A program made the translations under genes and the position numbers. From positions 496,001 to 560,000 of the forward strand of contig NZ_MWFK01000001.1 of the NCBI RefSeq assembly GCF_002078175.1: a stretch of 64,000 bases of DNA. Reading direction: 5' to 3'. The notes beneath the pieces are model-generated. The model had not been told where the DNA came from. It worked only from the letters and a program-made list of their open reading frames with translations, and did no database searches. Of the stretch, positions 40,495 through 49,243 are shown in pieces. Numbering within the stretch: position 1 is the stretch's first letter; each line of letters begins with the position of its first letter. The DNA is from Streptomyces sp. M41(2017). Its GTDB lineage: Bacteria; Actinomycetota; Actinomycetes; Streptomycetales; Streptomycetaceae.

Positions 40495-42117
40495 TCAGAT
40501 GTGTCCGGCGCCTGCTCCGGCGGCGTCGGCGTTGTCGCCGCGCTTGGTGAGCAGCGCCACGAACACCGCCACGACGGCGACGCCCGCGGCGACGAGGCAG
40601 GCGAGGCTCATGCCGGAGATGAAGGTGTCGTGGGCGACGTCCGTGATCTGCGCGGCGATCGCGGCCGGGGTGTCCTTGGCGACCGGCGCGGCACCGACCT
40701 GGACCGCCTCGGAGGCCTGGTCGAGCTGGGCCGGGGTGAGCGGCGGCAGCTTGGCGTCGGCCCAGTTGCCCGCGAGGTCGTTGTCCACCTTGGAGGCCAT
40801 GACGGCGCCCAGGACGGCCGTACCGAGGCTGCCGCCGATCTGCATGGCGGCCTGCTGGAGACCACCGGCGACACCGGACAGCTCCATCGGCGCGTTGCCG
40901 ACGATGACCTCCGTGGCGCCGACCATGACGGGGGCGAGACCGAGGCCGAGACCCGCGAACCAGATCGACATGACCAGGCTGCTGGTGCCGGTGTCCAGGG
41001 TGGACATCCCGAACATGGAGACAGCGGTGAGCGCCATGCCGCCGGCGAGCGGGATGCGCGGGCCGACCTTGGTGATGAGGGCGCCGGCCAGCGGTGAGCC
41101 CACGATCATCATCCCGGTCAGCGGCAGCAGGTGCAGACCGGCGTCGACCGGGCTCATGCCGTGCACGTTCTGGAGATAGAAGGTGACGAAGAACAGGCCG
41201 CCGAGGAAGGCGATGGCCATCAGGACCATCAGGACCACACCGGCCGACAGGGGCACGGAGCGGAACAGGGCGAGCGGGATCAGCGGCTCCTTGACCCGCT
41301 TCTCCCAGAGGGCGAAGAGCACGAACCCGGCGATCGAGACGACCAGGAACGTCCAGGTCAGACCGTCGCCCCAGCCCCACGCCGGCGCCTTGATGAGGGC
41401 CCAGACCAGGCAGAACATGGCGCCGGAGAGCAGCGCGATGCCGAGGAGGTCGAAGGAGCGCGGGGCGTTCGCGGCGCGGTGGTCGGTGAGGATCAGCGTG
41501 CCGAGGACCAGCGCGAGGACGCCGACGGGCACGTTGATGAAGAACACCGACTGCCAGCTGACGTGCTGGACGAGCAGACCGCCGAGGATCGGGCCGCCCG
41601 CGGTGGAGGCGCCGATGACCATGCCCCAGATGCCGATCGCCATGTTCAGCTTCTCGGCCGGGAAGGTGGCGCGCAGCAGGCCGAGCGCGGCCGGCATCAG
41701 CAGGGCGCCGAACAGGCCCTGGAAGACGCGGAAGGTGACGACCAGGGCGATGCTGCTGGAGAAGCCGATCGCGCCGGAGGCCGCGGCGAAGCCGAGGACG
41801 CCTATGAGGAAGGTCTGCCGGTGGCCGAAGCGGTCACCGAGCTTGCCCGCGGTGATCAGGGTGACCGCGAGGGCGAGGAAGTAGCCGTTGGTGATCCACT
41901 GGACGTCGGCGAAGCTCGCGCCGAGGTCCTTCTGGATGGCGGGGTTGGCGATCGCGACGATGGTGCCGTCCAGCGCCACCATCATGACCCCGACGGCCAC
42001 GGTGATGAGGGTGAACCACGGATGGCCGCGCAGGCCCGTGGACGGGGCCCCGTCCGACGGGGAGACCGGAGCCTTGTCGCCGGGCTCCGGCTTGTCGATG
42101 GTGGTCTGACTAGTCAT
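40495..42117 (-). CDS. MFS transporter, DHA2 (14-TMS) drug exporter family
   Basis: The start is ATG 42,117; upstream in-frame residues overlap the promoter. The 540-residue product has about 14 hydrophobic segments. Family motifs are VALDGTIVAIANPAIQKDL in helix 1, GKLGDRFGHRQTFLIG (motif A), and FRVFQGLFGALLMPAALGLL in helix 4. It is probably a proton-driven drug exporter. The divergent TetR gene and the inverted repeats between them suggest substrate-induced expression. Confidence 0.9.
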   Translation of the reverse strand: MTSQTTIDKPEPGDKAPVSPSDGAPSTGLRGHPWFTLITVAVGVMMVALDGTIVAIANPAIQKDLGASFADVQWITNGYFLALAVTLITAGKLGDRFGHRQTFLIGVLGFAAASGAIGFSSSIALVVTFRVFQGLFGALLMPAALGLLRATFPAEKLNMAIGIWGMVIGASTAGGPILGGLLVQHVSWQSVFFINVPVGVLALVLGTLILTDHRAANAPRSFDLLGIALLSGAMFCLVWALIKAPAWGWGDGLTWTFLVVSIAGFVLFALWEKRVKEPLIPLALFRSVPLSAGVVLMVLMAIAFLGGLFFVTFYLQNVHGMSPVDAGLHLLPLTGMMIVGSPLAGALITKVGPRIPLAGGMALTAVSMFGMSTLDTGTSSLVMSIWFAGLGLGLAPVMVGATEVIVGNAPMELSGVAGGLQQAAMQIGGSLGTAVLGAVMASKVDNDLAGNWADAKLPPLTPAQLDQASEAVQVGAAPVAKDTPAAIAAQITDVAHDTFISGMSLACLVAAGVAVVAVFVALLTKRGDNADAAGAGAGHI

Positions 42118-42131
42118 GTTTTCGAGGCTAG

Positions 42132-42180
42132 TGACAGTCACTGACAGTTGACAAACCAATTCACAAGTCGGTAACTGTCA
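42132..42180. promoter_or_regulatory. Candidate TetR operators between the DHA2 and TetR genes
   Basis: TGACAGT occurs at 42,132-42,138, TGACAGTT at 42,142-42,149, and the complement AACTGTCA at 42,173-42,180. They overlap the likely leftward promoter of the exporter gene. The repeats are the obvious target of the divergent regulator. Confidence 0.6.
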
Positions 42181-42249
42181 CGTTACTCACAGATAGGCTG
42201 AACTGGGCCGACTGTTCGGGGAGGGACGCGAGGGAGAGGTTCCGGGACC

Positions 42250-42993
42250 ATGACGGACACGGGCGGCAGCGCCGGACCGGCGGCAGCGGCGGCGACGCCT
42301 GCCGCGACGACGGCGGCACCCCGCCCCGGACTGCGCGAGCGCAAGAAGCAGCGCACCCGGGACGCCCTCCTGCGGGCCGCCCTCGAACTCTTCGTCGCCC
42401 AGGGGTACGAGCGCACCACCGTCGACGAGATCGCCGAGGCCGTCGACGTCTCGCAGCGCACCTTCTTCCGCTACTTCGCGGGCAAGGAGGACGCCGCCCT
42501 CTTCCTGCAGCGGCTCAGCGAGTCCCATTTCATCGACGCCGTGCGCGAACGACCGCGCCACGAGGCCCCGTTGGAGGCGCTGCGGCGAGCCGTCCTGGAG
42601 AGCTGGGACACCATCGGCGAGGCGATCGAGGCCGTCGTGCCGATCGAACTCCACATGCGCACCTACCAGTTGATCGAGTCGACACCCGCACTGCTCGCGG
42701 CCCATCTGCGCCGCTCGGAGGAGATCGAGGAGGAGATCGCGCGGCTGATCGCCGAGCGCGAGGGCCTCGACGTGGACGCGGACCCCCGGCCGCGCATCGC
42801 CGTCGCGGTGTTCGGCGGGGTGATGCGGGTGACGGGCCGCCGGTGGGGCGCGGGCGAGGACACCAGCGTGGCGGCGATCCGCGAGCTGACGGCCTCCTAT
42901 CTCGACCATGTGGGGCCCGCGTTGGCGGAGAAGTGGGACACCCGGCCGGACCGGCCGTCCGCCGGGCCGCCGGAGCCCTCCGCGGGGCCCTGA
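42250..42993 (+). CDS. TetR-family regulator, divergent from the DHA2 exporter
   Basis: The 247-residue product has a 28-residue Ala/Pro/Gly-rich leader before the TetR HTH: RDALLRAALELFVAQGYERT and TVDEIAEAVDVSQRTFFRYF. The C-terminal effector domain (residues 95-210) is Glu/Ala/Arg-rich helices. The TetR to exporter arrangement suggests repression lifted by the substrate. The long leader and Pro-rich tail (PSAGPPEPSAGP) are unusual for the family. Confidence 0.9.
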   Translation: MTDTGGSAGPAAAAATPAATTAAPRPGLRERKKQRTRDALLRAALELFVAQGYERTTVDEIAEAVDVSQRTFFRYFAGKEDAALFLQRLSESHFIDAVRERPRHEAPLEALRRAVLESWDTIGEAIEAVVPIELHMRTYQLIESTPALLAAHLRRSEEIEEEIARLIAEREGLDVDADPRPRIAVAVFGGVMRVTGRRWGAGEDTSVAAIRELTASYLDHVGPALAEKWDTRPDRPSAGPPEPSAGP

Positions 42994-43178
42994 CGGCGAG
43001 GGCCCCCGGGCCCCCGCACAGAGCGTCACAACTCGCACACGCGTCGCAGGAATTCACCAACAGAGTGTGACTATTTAACTCAAACTGAACCCGGTTTGCC
43101 CCAATTACCCCACCAGAAACGTGATCCCAGTCACTCGTTTAACGGGAGGCACCCCACTTCTCCTAGGGTGTCCTCTCA

Positions 43179-44387
43179 GTGACTTCCTTCGACTCCACCC
43201 CCCAACTCAACGCCTGGCGTGCGCTGCTCGCGCTGGCCGTGGTGTTCGTGATGCTGGCCACCAGTGGCTGGACCGCGCTCCACAGCCACCGGGCACCCTC
43301 CCCGCTCCAGGCGTCCCGCTCCGCGTGGGAGCACGGCAGCATCGCCGGACACCGGCTTCCGGACCCGGACGCCACGCCCGCCCGGCTGGCCGGCTTCTTC
43401 GACACGCTCGACGCCCACCAGCGTGCTCGGCTCGCCCACCGCTATCCCCTCGCGGTCGGCAACATGAACGGCGCCCCGGTGACCCTGCGGTACCAGGCCA
43501 ACCGCCTCGCGCTGCAGCACGAACGCAAGGTCGAGCAGCGGCGCACGCACGACAAGCGGTTCTCCGCCGTCGGCCAGTACGACGCCGGCCGCCGGATGCA
43601 CCGCTACGAAGCACTGCTGGACGGCGACCGGAAGATCCTCGCCTTCGACCCCAACGGATCGGGCCGGATCGCCGAGGTGTTCGGCGACCTCGACACCGCC
43701 CGGCGCGTCTCCGTCGTGGTGCCCGGCGTCGACACCGACCTGCTCACCTTCCAGCGCACGGACAAGCAGTACTCCGCGCCCGTCGGCATGGCGAGTTCGC
43801 TGTACGCGGCGCAGCGCGCGGCCGACCCCGGTGCGCGGACGGCCGTCATCGCGTGGGCCGACTACACCGCGCCCAGCGGGCTCGGCATCGACTCCGCCAC
43901 CGCGATGCGCGCCCAGGAAGGCGCGGTACGGCTGAACGCGCTGCTCCGGGCACTGCCCGGGACCAGGCCGATCGCGCTCTACTGCCACAGCTACGGCTCG
44001 GTGCTGTGCGGGGTGGCGGCCCACTCACTGCCCTCCCGGGTCTCCGACATAGCGGTGGCGGGCAGCCCCGGCATGCGGGCGGCGAACACCGCCGGTCTGC
44101 ACACCACCGCCCGGGTGTGGGCGATGCGCGACGCGGACGACTGGATCCAGGACGTGCCCCATCTGGAGGTCGGCGGCCTCGGGCACGGCGCGGACCCGGT
44201 GTCGAAGGGGTTCGGGGCGCGCCTCCTGTCCGCCGCCGGGGCGAAGGGACACGCCGGCTACTTCCAGCCGGGAACGGAAAGTCTCCGCAACTTCGCGGAG
44301 ATCGGCATTGGCGCGTACCGCGCGGTCCGATGCGCGCACGACGACGGCGGCTGCCGGGCGGGTTTGTCCGCCGCGACAGCGGCCTGA
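43179..44387 (+). CDS. Membrane-anchored alpha/beta hydrolase, DUF1023 family
   Basis: A GTG start, nine bases after TAGGGT, gives 402 residues. One N-terminal membrane segment (ALLALAVVFVMLATSGW) anchors the rest outside. The DUF1023 pattern includes SVVVPGVDTDLLTF and ALYCHSYGSVLCG, with the nucleophile Ser in G/C-H-S-Y-G; AVAGSPGMRAAN and RVWAMRDADDWI supply the rest of the fold. Such proteins are predicted esterases or lipases of unknown substrate in actinobacteria. Confidence 0.85.
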   Translation: MTSFDSTPQLNAWRALLALAVVFVMLATSGWTALHSHRAPSPLQASRSAWEHGSIAGHRLPDPDATPARLAGFFDTLDAHQRARLAHRYPLAVGNMNGAPVTLRYQANRLALQHERKVEQRRTHDKRFSAVGQYDAGRRMHRYEALLDGDRKILAFDPNGSGRIAEVFGDLDTARRVSVVVPGVDTDLLTFQRTDKQYSAPVGMASSLYAAQRAADPGARTAVIAWADYTAPSGLGIDSATAMRAQEGAVRLNALLRALPGTRPIALYCHSYGSVLCGVAAHSLPSRVSDIAVAGSPGMRAANTAGLHTTARVWAMRDADDWIQDVPHLEVGGLGHGADPVSKGFGARLLSAAGAKGHAGYFQPGTESLRNFAEIGIGAYRAVRCAHDDGGCRAGLSAATAA

Positions 44388-44463
44388 CGCGCGTAGAGAC
44401 CGAAAGAATCGCGGTCCGCCCGGAGAGGCGACGGAGGCTTGCGTGCCGCATACGATGGCCCGC

Positions 44464-45318
44464 ATGGGTGACGTACTGGCCGGATTGCATGCCGCCTGGG
44501 AGTTCGAGTCCGACTCCGTGGTCATCCGCTTCGAACGGGGGATCCGCACGCCGAAGCTGTTCCAGGCGCTCGGCGAACGCCGTATCCCTCTCGATGCGGT
44601 CGCGGCGGTGACGCTCACGCCCGGGAAGCGGGGCACGGTCGTGCTGCGCGCGGTGCCGAGACCCGGCGCCGACCCCCTCATGGAGGCGGCCGCGGGACAG
44701 CTCAAGGAGGGGTGCGACCCCTATCGCCTGGTGCTGCCCGCCGAGAGCGAGACACTCGCCGAGTACTACGCGGACGAACTGCGCGCCCGGCTCACCGCGG
44801 ACGACGAACCGGCCGAGCGCTTCCTGGTGGAACCGCCCGAGGCGCCCCTCAGTTTCAAGGCGTACGACGGTAAGGCGTCCTTCGACGGCAAGGCGGTGTC
44901 CTTCCGCTGGTTCTGGACGGGCGCCTCGTCGGCGAAGTGGAAGGCCGGCGACCAGACGTTCCCGGTCTCGGCGCTGAGCGGCGTCGAATGGCGTTCCCCG
45001 GAGGTGTTCGAGGGCCATCTGCGTCTGCTGCTGCGCGAGCCGGTCATCGCCCAGCCCGCGCAGGCGGACCAGGACCCAGCGGCCGTGGTCTTCGGTCTCG
45101 GCTACGGACCGGTCCACGAGTCCCTGCCGTTCGCGGCGGCCGTCCTCGCCGCTGCGCGCTCCGCGAGCCCCGCGCCGGTGACCGCGTCCGCCGTGCCGCG
45201 CCGGGATCCGGCCGACATCGCCGACCGGATCCGGCACCTCGGCGAGCTGCACGAGGCGGGGCTCGTCACCGACGAGGAGTTCTCCACCAAGAAGGCGGAA
45301 CTCCTGGCGCAGCTGTAG
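44464..45318 (+). CDS. DUF4429 protein with C-terminal SHOCT motif
   Basis: ATG 44,464 lies seven bases after TACGAT, so it is probably leaderless. An in-frame ATG at 44,455 is an alternative. The 284-residue product has two DUF4429 beta-rich modules (LHAAWEFESDSVVIRF and APLSFKAYDGKASFDG). The last 35 residues are a SHOCT helix (DIADRIRHLGELHEAGLVTD, EEFSTKKAELLAQL). The function is not known. SHOCT motifs are common oligomerisation tails. Confidence 0.8.
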   Translation: MGDVLAGLHAAWEFESDSVVIRFERGIRTPKLFQALGERRIPLDAVAAVTLTPGKRGTVVLRAVPRPGADPLMEAAAGQLKEGCDPYRLVLPAESETLAEYYADELRARLTADDEPAERFLVEPPEAPLSFKAYDGKASFDGKAVSFRWFWTGASSAKWKAGDQTFPVSALSGVEWRSPEVFEGHLRLLLREPVIAQPAQADQDPAAVVFGLGYGPVHESLPFAAAVLAAARSASPAPVTASAVPRRDPADIADRIRHLGELHEAGLVTDEEFSTKKAELLAQL

Positions 45319-45379
45319 GGCGTCCGCCAGGTCCGGCCCGCCCGGTGAGGCCCGGCATGCCCGGGCGGCTACCCGGCGT

Positions 45380-46396
45380 TCACTCGCGTCCGGCGGACGA
45401 GAACGCCATGTCCGCGTAGCGGTCGCCCGCCACCTTGCCCGCGATCGGCTCCAGGAGGGCCAGTTCGCCGTCGGTCAGGACGATGCGGGTGGCCGCCGTG
45501 TTCTCCTCGACCCGCCTGCTCTTGGTGGTCCCCGGGATCGGCACGACGGTCAGTCCGTGGACGCTCGCGCGCTGCTGGACCCAGGCCAGCGCGATCTGGC
45601 CGAGCGAGGCCCCGTGCGCGGCGGCGACCGTGCGGACCGGTTCGAGCAGGGCGGCGTTGGCGCTCGCGTTCTCGCCGGTGAAGCGGGGCATCGTGCGACG
45701 GAAGTCGTCCGAGGTCAGGTCCTCGTCGGCGTTGGCGAACGATCCCGTGAGGAAGCCCCGGCCGAGCGGTGAGTAGGGCACCAGGGCGACCCCGAGTTCG
45801 CGGGCCGCGGGCACCACGGCCGCCTCGATGTCGCGGCTGAACAGGGACCACTCGGACTGCACGGCGGTGACGGGGTGGACGTCGTGGGCGGCCCGCAGCT
45901 CGCCGGCCGTGACCTCGCTCAGCCCGAGGTGCTTGACCTTGCCCTCGCGGACCAGCTCGGCCATGACCCCGACGGTCTCCTCGATGGGGATGTTCACGTC
46001 CCGGCGGTGCATGTAGTAGAGGTCGATCACGTCGACGTCCAGCCGGCGCAGGCTCGCCTCGACGGCCGCGCGGATGTAGGGCGCGTCATTGCGGACGATC
46101 CGCTTGTAGGGGTCGTCCGGCGAGCTGGTCAGCGCGAACTTGGTGGCGATCACGAGGTCGTCCCGGTGCGCTCCGACGAAGGAGGACAGGAAGGTCTCGT
46201 TCTCCCCCTTGCCGTAGGCGTCGGCGGTGTCGAAGAGGGTCACGCCCAGCTCCAGCGCCCGGCTCAGGGCGGCGCGGGACTGTTCGGCGTCCGGCGGCCC
46301 GTACGCCCAGCTCATCCCCATGCAGCCGAGACCCTGCACACCGACCTCGGGTCCGTCCGCGCCGAGCCGTGCCGTCGCGATCCTACTGTCCGTCAT
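45380..46396 (-). CDS. Aldo/keto reductase
   Basis: The 338-residue product has the AKR barrel motifs: LFDTADAYGKGENETFL (Asp and Tyr of the catalytic tetrad), ATKFAL (Lys) and DLYYMHRRD (His). The NADPH-binding end has PIPGTTKSRRVEENTAA. It reduces carbonyl groups using NADPH. The start overlaps the MerR stop (ATGA), so regulator and enzyme form one operon, which fits a response to a redox or carbonyl stress signal. Confidence 0.92.
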   Translation of the reverse strand: MTDSRIATARLGADGPEVGVQGLGCMGMSWAYGPPDAEQSRAALSRALELGVTLFDTADAYGKGENETFLSSFVGAHRDDLVIATKFALTSSPDDPYKRIVRNDAPYIRAAVEASLRRLDVDVIDLYYMHRRDVNIPIEETVGVMAELVREGKVKHLGLSEVTAGELRAAHDVHPVTAVQSEWSLFSRDIEAAVVPAARELGVALVPYSPLGRGFLTGSFANADEDLTSDDFRRTMPRFTGENASANAALLEPVRTVAAAHGASLGQIALAWVQQRASVHGLTVVPIPGTTKSRRVEENTAATRIVLTDGELALLEPIAGKVAGDRYADMAFSSAGRE

Positions 46397-46869
46397 CGGG
46401 ACCTCTCCGACGCCAGTGCCCGCCCGGCGTCACCGTAGAAGCTGATCTTGCGGTCGAGCACCGCGAGGGTGTCCTGGAGTTCCGCGATCCGGACCTTGAC
46501 GTCCCGTCGGGTCGCCTCCAGGAGTTCGTAGCGCTCCCGGTAGGTGTGGTCGCCCGCGCGCACCATCTCGGCGTACCGCACCATGTCGGCGACCGGCATC
46601 CCGGTGAGCCGCAGCTTGCCGACCAGGCCGAGCCAGTCCAGGTCACGGTTGCTGTAGCGGCGCTGGCCGGTGTGCGAGCGGTCGATGTGCGGCATCAGCC
46701 CGATGCGCTCGTACCAGCGCAGGGTGTGCGCGCTGAGGCCGGTGTACGCGGCGACCTCGCTGATCGTGTAGTTGTCCTGGCCGTCCGGGCGCCGGTCCCC
46801 CTCGGGCGGTCCGGCGCAGGTGTCGGCGTCGGTCTCGACGGCCTCGGCTGTCGTCTCCATCACGGTCAT
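46393..46869 (-). CDS. MerR-family regulator
   Basis: ATG 46,869 behind GGGGGCC gives 158 residues. Residues 32-100 form the MerR winged helix (YTISEVAAYTGLSAHTLRWY, RSHTGQRRYSNRDLDWL), and residues 110-155 a coiled-coil dimer helix. It lacks the Cys metal-binding set of metal sensors, so a small-molecule or redox role is more likely. Its own promoter holds a dyad with a 19-bp spacer, so autoactivation is likely. Confidence 0.9.
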   Translation of the reverse strand: MTVMETTAEAVETDADTCAGPPEGDRRPDGQDNYTISEVAAYTGLSAHTLRWYERIGLMPHIDRSHTGQRRYSNRDLDWLGLVGKLRLTGMPVADMVRYAEMVRAGDHTYRERYELLEATRRDVKVRIAELQDTLAVLDRKISFYGDAGRALASERSR

Positions 46870-46876
46870 GGCCCCC

Positions 46877-46907
46877 ACGCTAAAACCTTGGAGTGCACTC
46901 GAAGCAA
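46877..46907 (-). promoter_or_regulatory. MerR-type promoter with 19-bp spacer and central dyad
   Basis: On the minus strand TTGCTT (46,902-46,907) and TAGCGT (46,877-46,882) are separated by 19 bp. Between them is the dyad CTTCGAGTGCACTCCAAG (46,887-46,904). Long spacers and a dyad inside them are characteristic of promoters activated by MerR proteins, here driving the regulator and the reductase. Confidence 0.8.
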
Positions 46908-46965
46908 GTGGAATCCGCCGAAAATGCGAGGACGCGCCCGGGGGCGGGTGGCTAGCGTGCCGATC

Positions 46966-47436
46966 ATGAGTCTCGTACGCCGTGCCACAGCCGAAGACGC
47001 CCGGGAAGTGCTCCGCCTGCGCCAGGTGATGATCGACTCGGTCTTCGCCGCCGACAGCTCCAGTGCGTGGCACGCCGCCTCGCTGCCCACCGTACGCGCG
47101 AAGCTCGCCGATCCGCAGGAGTCCTTCGTGGCCTTCGTGGTCGACCACCCGGACCGTCCCGGCGCGCTCGCGGCCCTCGTCGCCGGGACGGTCGAGTACC
47201 GGATCGGACGGGCGGAGAACCCGCACGGCGCGGTCGGGCACGTCTTCAGTGTCGCCACCGACCCCGACGCCCGGCGCCGCGGGTACGCCCGCGCCTGCAT
47301 GGAGACGCTCCTCGGCTGGTTCCGCGGGCGGGGCGTCGGGCAGGTCGACCTCAACGCGTCCGCCGAGGCCGAGCCGCTGTACGCGTCCCTCGGCTTCGTC
47401 CGCAAGCCGGACCCCTCGATGCGGCTGACCCTGTGA
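46966..47436 (+). CDS. GNAT family N-acetyltransferase
   Basis: The ATG lies seven bases after TAGCGT. The 156-residue product has the GNAT core: residues 50-85 with beta strands, VGHVFSVATDPDARRRGYAR with the acetyl-CoA P-loop (R-R-x-G-Y-A), and LNASAEAEPLYASLGFVRK near the end. It transfers an acetyl group from acetyl-CoA to a small molecule or protein. The substrate is unknown. It is divergent from the MerR operon with 96 bases between the two start codons. Confidence 0.9.
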   Translation: MSLVRRATAEDAREVLRLRQVMIDSVFAADSSSAWHAASLPTVRAKLADPQESFVAFVVDHPDRPGALAALVAGTVEYRIGRAENPHGAVGHVFSVATDPDARRRGYARACMETLLGWFRGRGVGQVDLNASAEAEPLYASLGFVRKPDPSMRLTL

Positions 47437-47455
47437 GCGGCTTAGGCTCGGCCGC

Positions 47456-48277
47456 ATGTCTTTGCAGAGTCTGGCGCTGATCGCGAACTGGCCCGTTCCC
47501 ACCGCCGCCGCCGCGGTCGTCCGCGCGGACGGCACGGTCGTGGGCACCCAGGGCCCGGGGCAGCACCGGTTCGCCCTCGCCTCGGTCACCAAGCCGCTCG
47601 CCGCGTACGCCGCGCTCGTCGCCTACGAGGAGGGGGCGATCGAGCTCGACGAACCGGCCGGGCCTCCCGGCTCGACGGTCCGGCATCTGCTCGCGCACAC
47701 CTCCGGTCTCGCCTTCGACGAACACCGGGTGACCTCCGCGCCCGGTGAGCGGCGGCTGTACTCCAACGCCGGTTTCGAGGTGCTCGGGGACCACATCGCC
47801 AAGGCGGCGGAGATGCCCTTCGCGGAGTACCTGCGCCAGGCGGTCCTCGAACCGCTCGGCATGACCGCGACGACGCTGGACGGCTCCCCCGCCAAGGACG
47901 GCGTCTCGACGGTCGAGGACCTCGTCCGTTTCGCCGCCGAGCTCCAGGCCCCGCGGCTGCTGGATCCGCGCACGGTCGCGGAGGCGATGACCGTGCAGTA
48001 CCCGGGCACGAAGGGCGTCCTGCCCGGCTACGGACACCAGAGCCCCAACGACTGGGGTCTCGGCTTCGAGATCCGCGACTCCAAGTCGCCGCACTGGACG
48101 GGGAGTTCGTCCTCCCCGCGGACCTTCGGCCACTTCGGCCAGTCCGGTACGTTCCTGTGGGTCGACCCGGTCGCGGGTGCCGCCTGCGTCGCCCTGACGG
48201 ACCGGGCCTTCGGACCCTGGGCGATCGAGGCGTGGCCGCCGTTCACGGACGCGGTGCTGGCCGAACTCGGCGCCTGA
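47456..48277 (+). CDS. Serine hydrolase of the beta-lactamase/PBP-like family
   Basis: The start follows TAGGCT by seven bases and lies 19 bases after the GNAT gene. The product is 273 residues with no signal peptide. The SxxK motif is SVTK (Ser43, Lys46), the YxN motif is YSNAGFEVLG, and a later FGHFGQSG stands in for KTG/HxG. It resembles esterase-type class C-like hydrolases. It is probably cytoplasmic and acts on an unknown ester or amide. It does not look like a true secreted beta-lactamase. Confidence 0.85.
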   Translation: MSLQSLALIANWPVPTAAAAVVRADGTVVGTQGPGQHRFALASVTKPLAAYAALVAYEEGAIELDEPAGPPGSTVRHLLAHTSGLAFDEHRVTSAPGERRLYSNAGFEVLGDHIAKAAEMPFAEYLRQAVLEPLGMTATTLDGSPAKDGVSTVEDLVRFAAELQAPRLLDPRTVAEAMTVQYPGTKGVLPGYGHQSPNDWGLGFEIRDSKSPHWTGSSSSPRTFGHFGQSGTFLWVDPVAGAACVALTDRAFGPWAIEAWPPFTDAVLAELGA

Positions 48278-48314
48278 GGAGAGGCCGGCGGGGACGGCGG
48301 CGCCTCCCGCCCGC

Positions 48315-49136
48315 TCAGCGGAACGCCGCCGCGTTGCGCCGCGCCCAGCCGGCGAACGTGCCCGGCGCGCGGCCCAGCACCCGCTCCACGTCGGGGCCGG
48401 CCCGGCGCTCCTCCTCCGTCGGTTCGCCGAGGATGGCGAGGGTGCCCTCGACCACCGGCAGCGGCATGAAGGCCGCCATCTGCGTGCGCGCCTCCTCGCG
48501 GGTCTGCTCGGTGAAACGCACGGGCTCGCCCAGTGCGGCGGCGATGGCGGCGGCGCGTTCCCGCGGGGTCGTCGCCGCGGGACCGGTCAGCGTGTAGGTG
48601 GCCCCGGCGTGGCCCTCCCCGCGCAGTGCGGCGGCCGCGACGGCGGCCACGTCGTCGGGGTCGACGAACGGCAGCCCGACATCCCCGAACGGGGCCGCGG
48701 CCTCGCGGCGGGCCCGGACGGATCCGGCCCAGGCGAACGCGTTGGTGGCCATCCCGCCGGACCGCAGGACCGTCCAGTCCAGGCCCGACTCCCGTACCGC
48801 CCGCTCGAAGCGGGCCGGATGCTCGTAAGCCTGCGGCCGGGTGCCGACGCCCTGCGAGGACAGCAGCACCACCCGCCGGACGCCGGCGGCCCGCGCCGCG
48901 TCCAGGACGCCCTGCGGGTCCTCCCCCGCCACCAGCAGGAACAGCGCCTCGGCCCCTTCGAACGCGGGACCCAGCCCGGCGGGTTCGGCGAGGTCGGCCG
49001 CCACCGTCCGGACGCCTTCGGGTACGTCCGCACCGGTGATCCGCCGGGCCACCGCCGTCACCGGCAGCTCCGCGTCGTCCAGCCTGCGCACCAGCGCGCG
49101 GCCCACGTTCCCGGTCGCTCCTGTCACCACGTACAT
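48315..49136 (-). CDS. NmrA/SDR-like NAD(P)-binding protein
   Basis: The 273-residue product begins MYVVTGATGNVGRALVRRL, the Rossmann Gly-rich loop (G-x-x-G-x-x-G). SSQGVGTRP and WTVLRSGGMATNAFAWAG are in the usual order of NmrA-like atypical SDRs, without the Tyr-x3-Lys catalytic pair. It may act as an NADPH-dependent reductase or a redox sensor. It is divergent from a TetR gene, with palindromic operator sites in the shared spacer. Confidence 0.88.
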   Translation of the reverse strand: MYVVTGATGNVGRALVRRLDDAELPVTAVARRITGADVPEGVRTVAADLAEPAGLGPAFEGAEALFLLVAGEDPQGVLDAARAAGVRRVVLLSSQGVGTRPQAYEHPARFERAVRESGLDWTVLRSGGMATNAFAWAGSVRARREAAAPFGDVGLPFVDPDDVAAVAAAALRGEGHAGATYTLTGPAATTPRERAAAIAAALGEPVRFTEQTREEARTQMAAFMPLPVVEGTLAILGEPTEEERRAGPDVERVLGRAPGTFAGWARRNAAAFR

Positions 49137-49160
49137 GCCGGTCTCCTCGCAAAAAAATTT

Positions 49161-49243
49161 AGTCAGTCGACTGACTTAGTTCGACGGGAGGGACGCTAGC
49201 AAGCGGGGTGCGCGGCTGTCTATAGTCAGTCGGGTGACTGACT
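49161..49243. promoter_or_regulatory. Two related palindromes between NmrA-like and TetR genes
   Basis: AGTCAGTCGACTGACT at 49,161-49,176 is a perfect 16-bp palindrome. AGTCAGT at 49,224-49,230 and ACTGACT at 49,237-49,243 form a second site with the same half-sites that overlaps the TetR start codon. A TATAGT hexamer at 49,221-49,226 lies seven bases before the GTG. They are probably TetR operators for both genes. Confidence 0.8.

Noticed and set aside
47456..48277. A true beta-lactamase resistance gene
   Set aside because: It has S-x-x-K and Y-x-N motifs but no signal peptide and no typical KTG. An esterase-like hydrolase is more likely.
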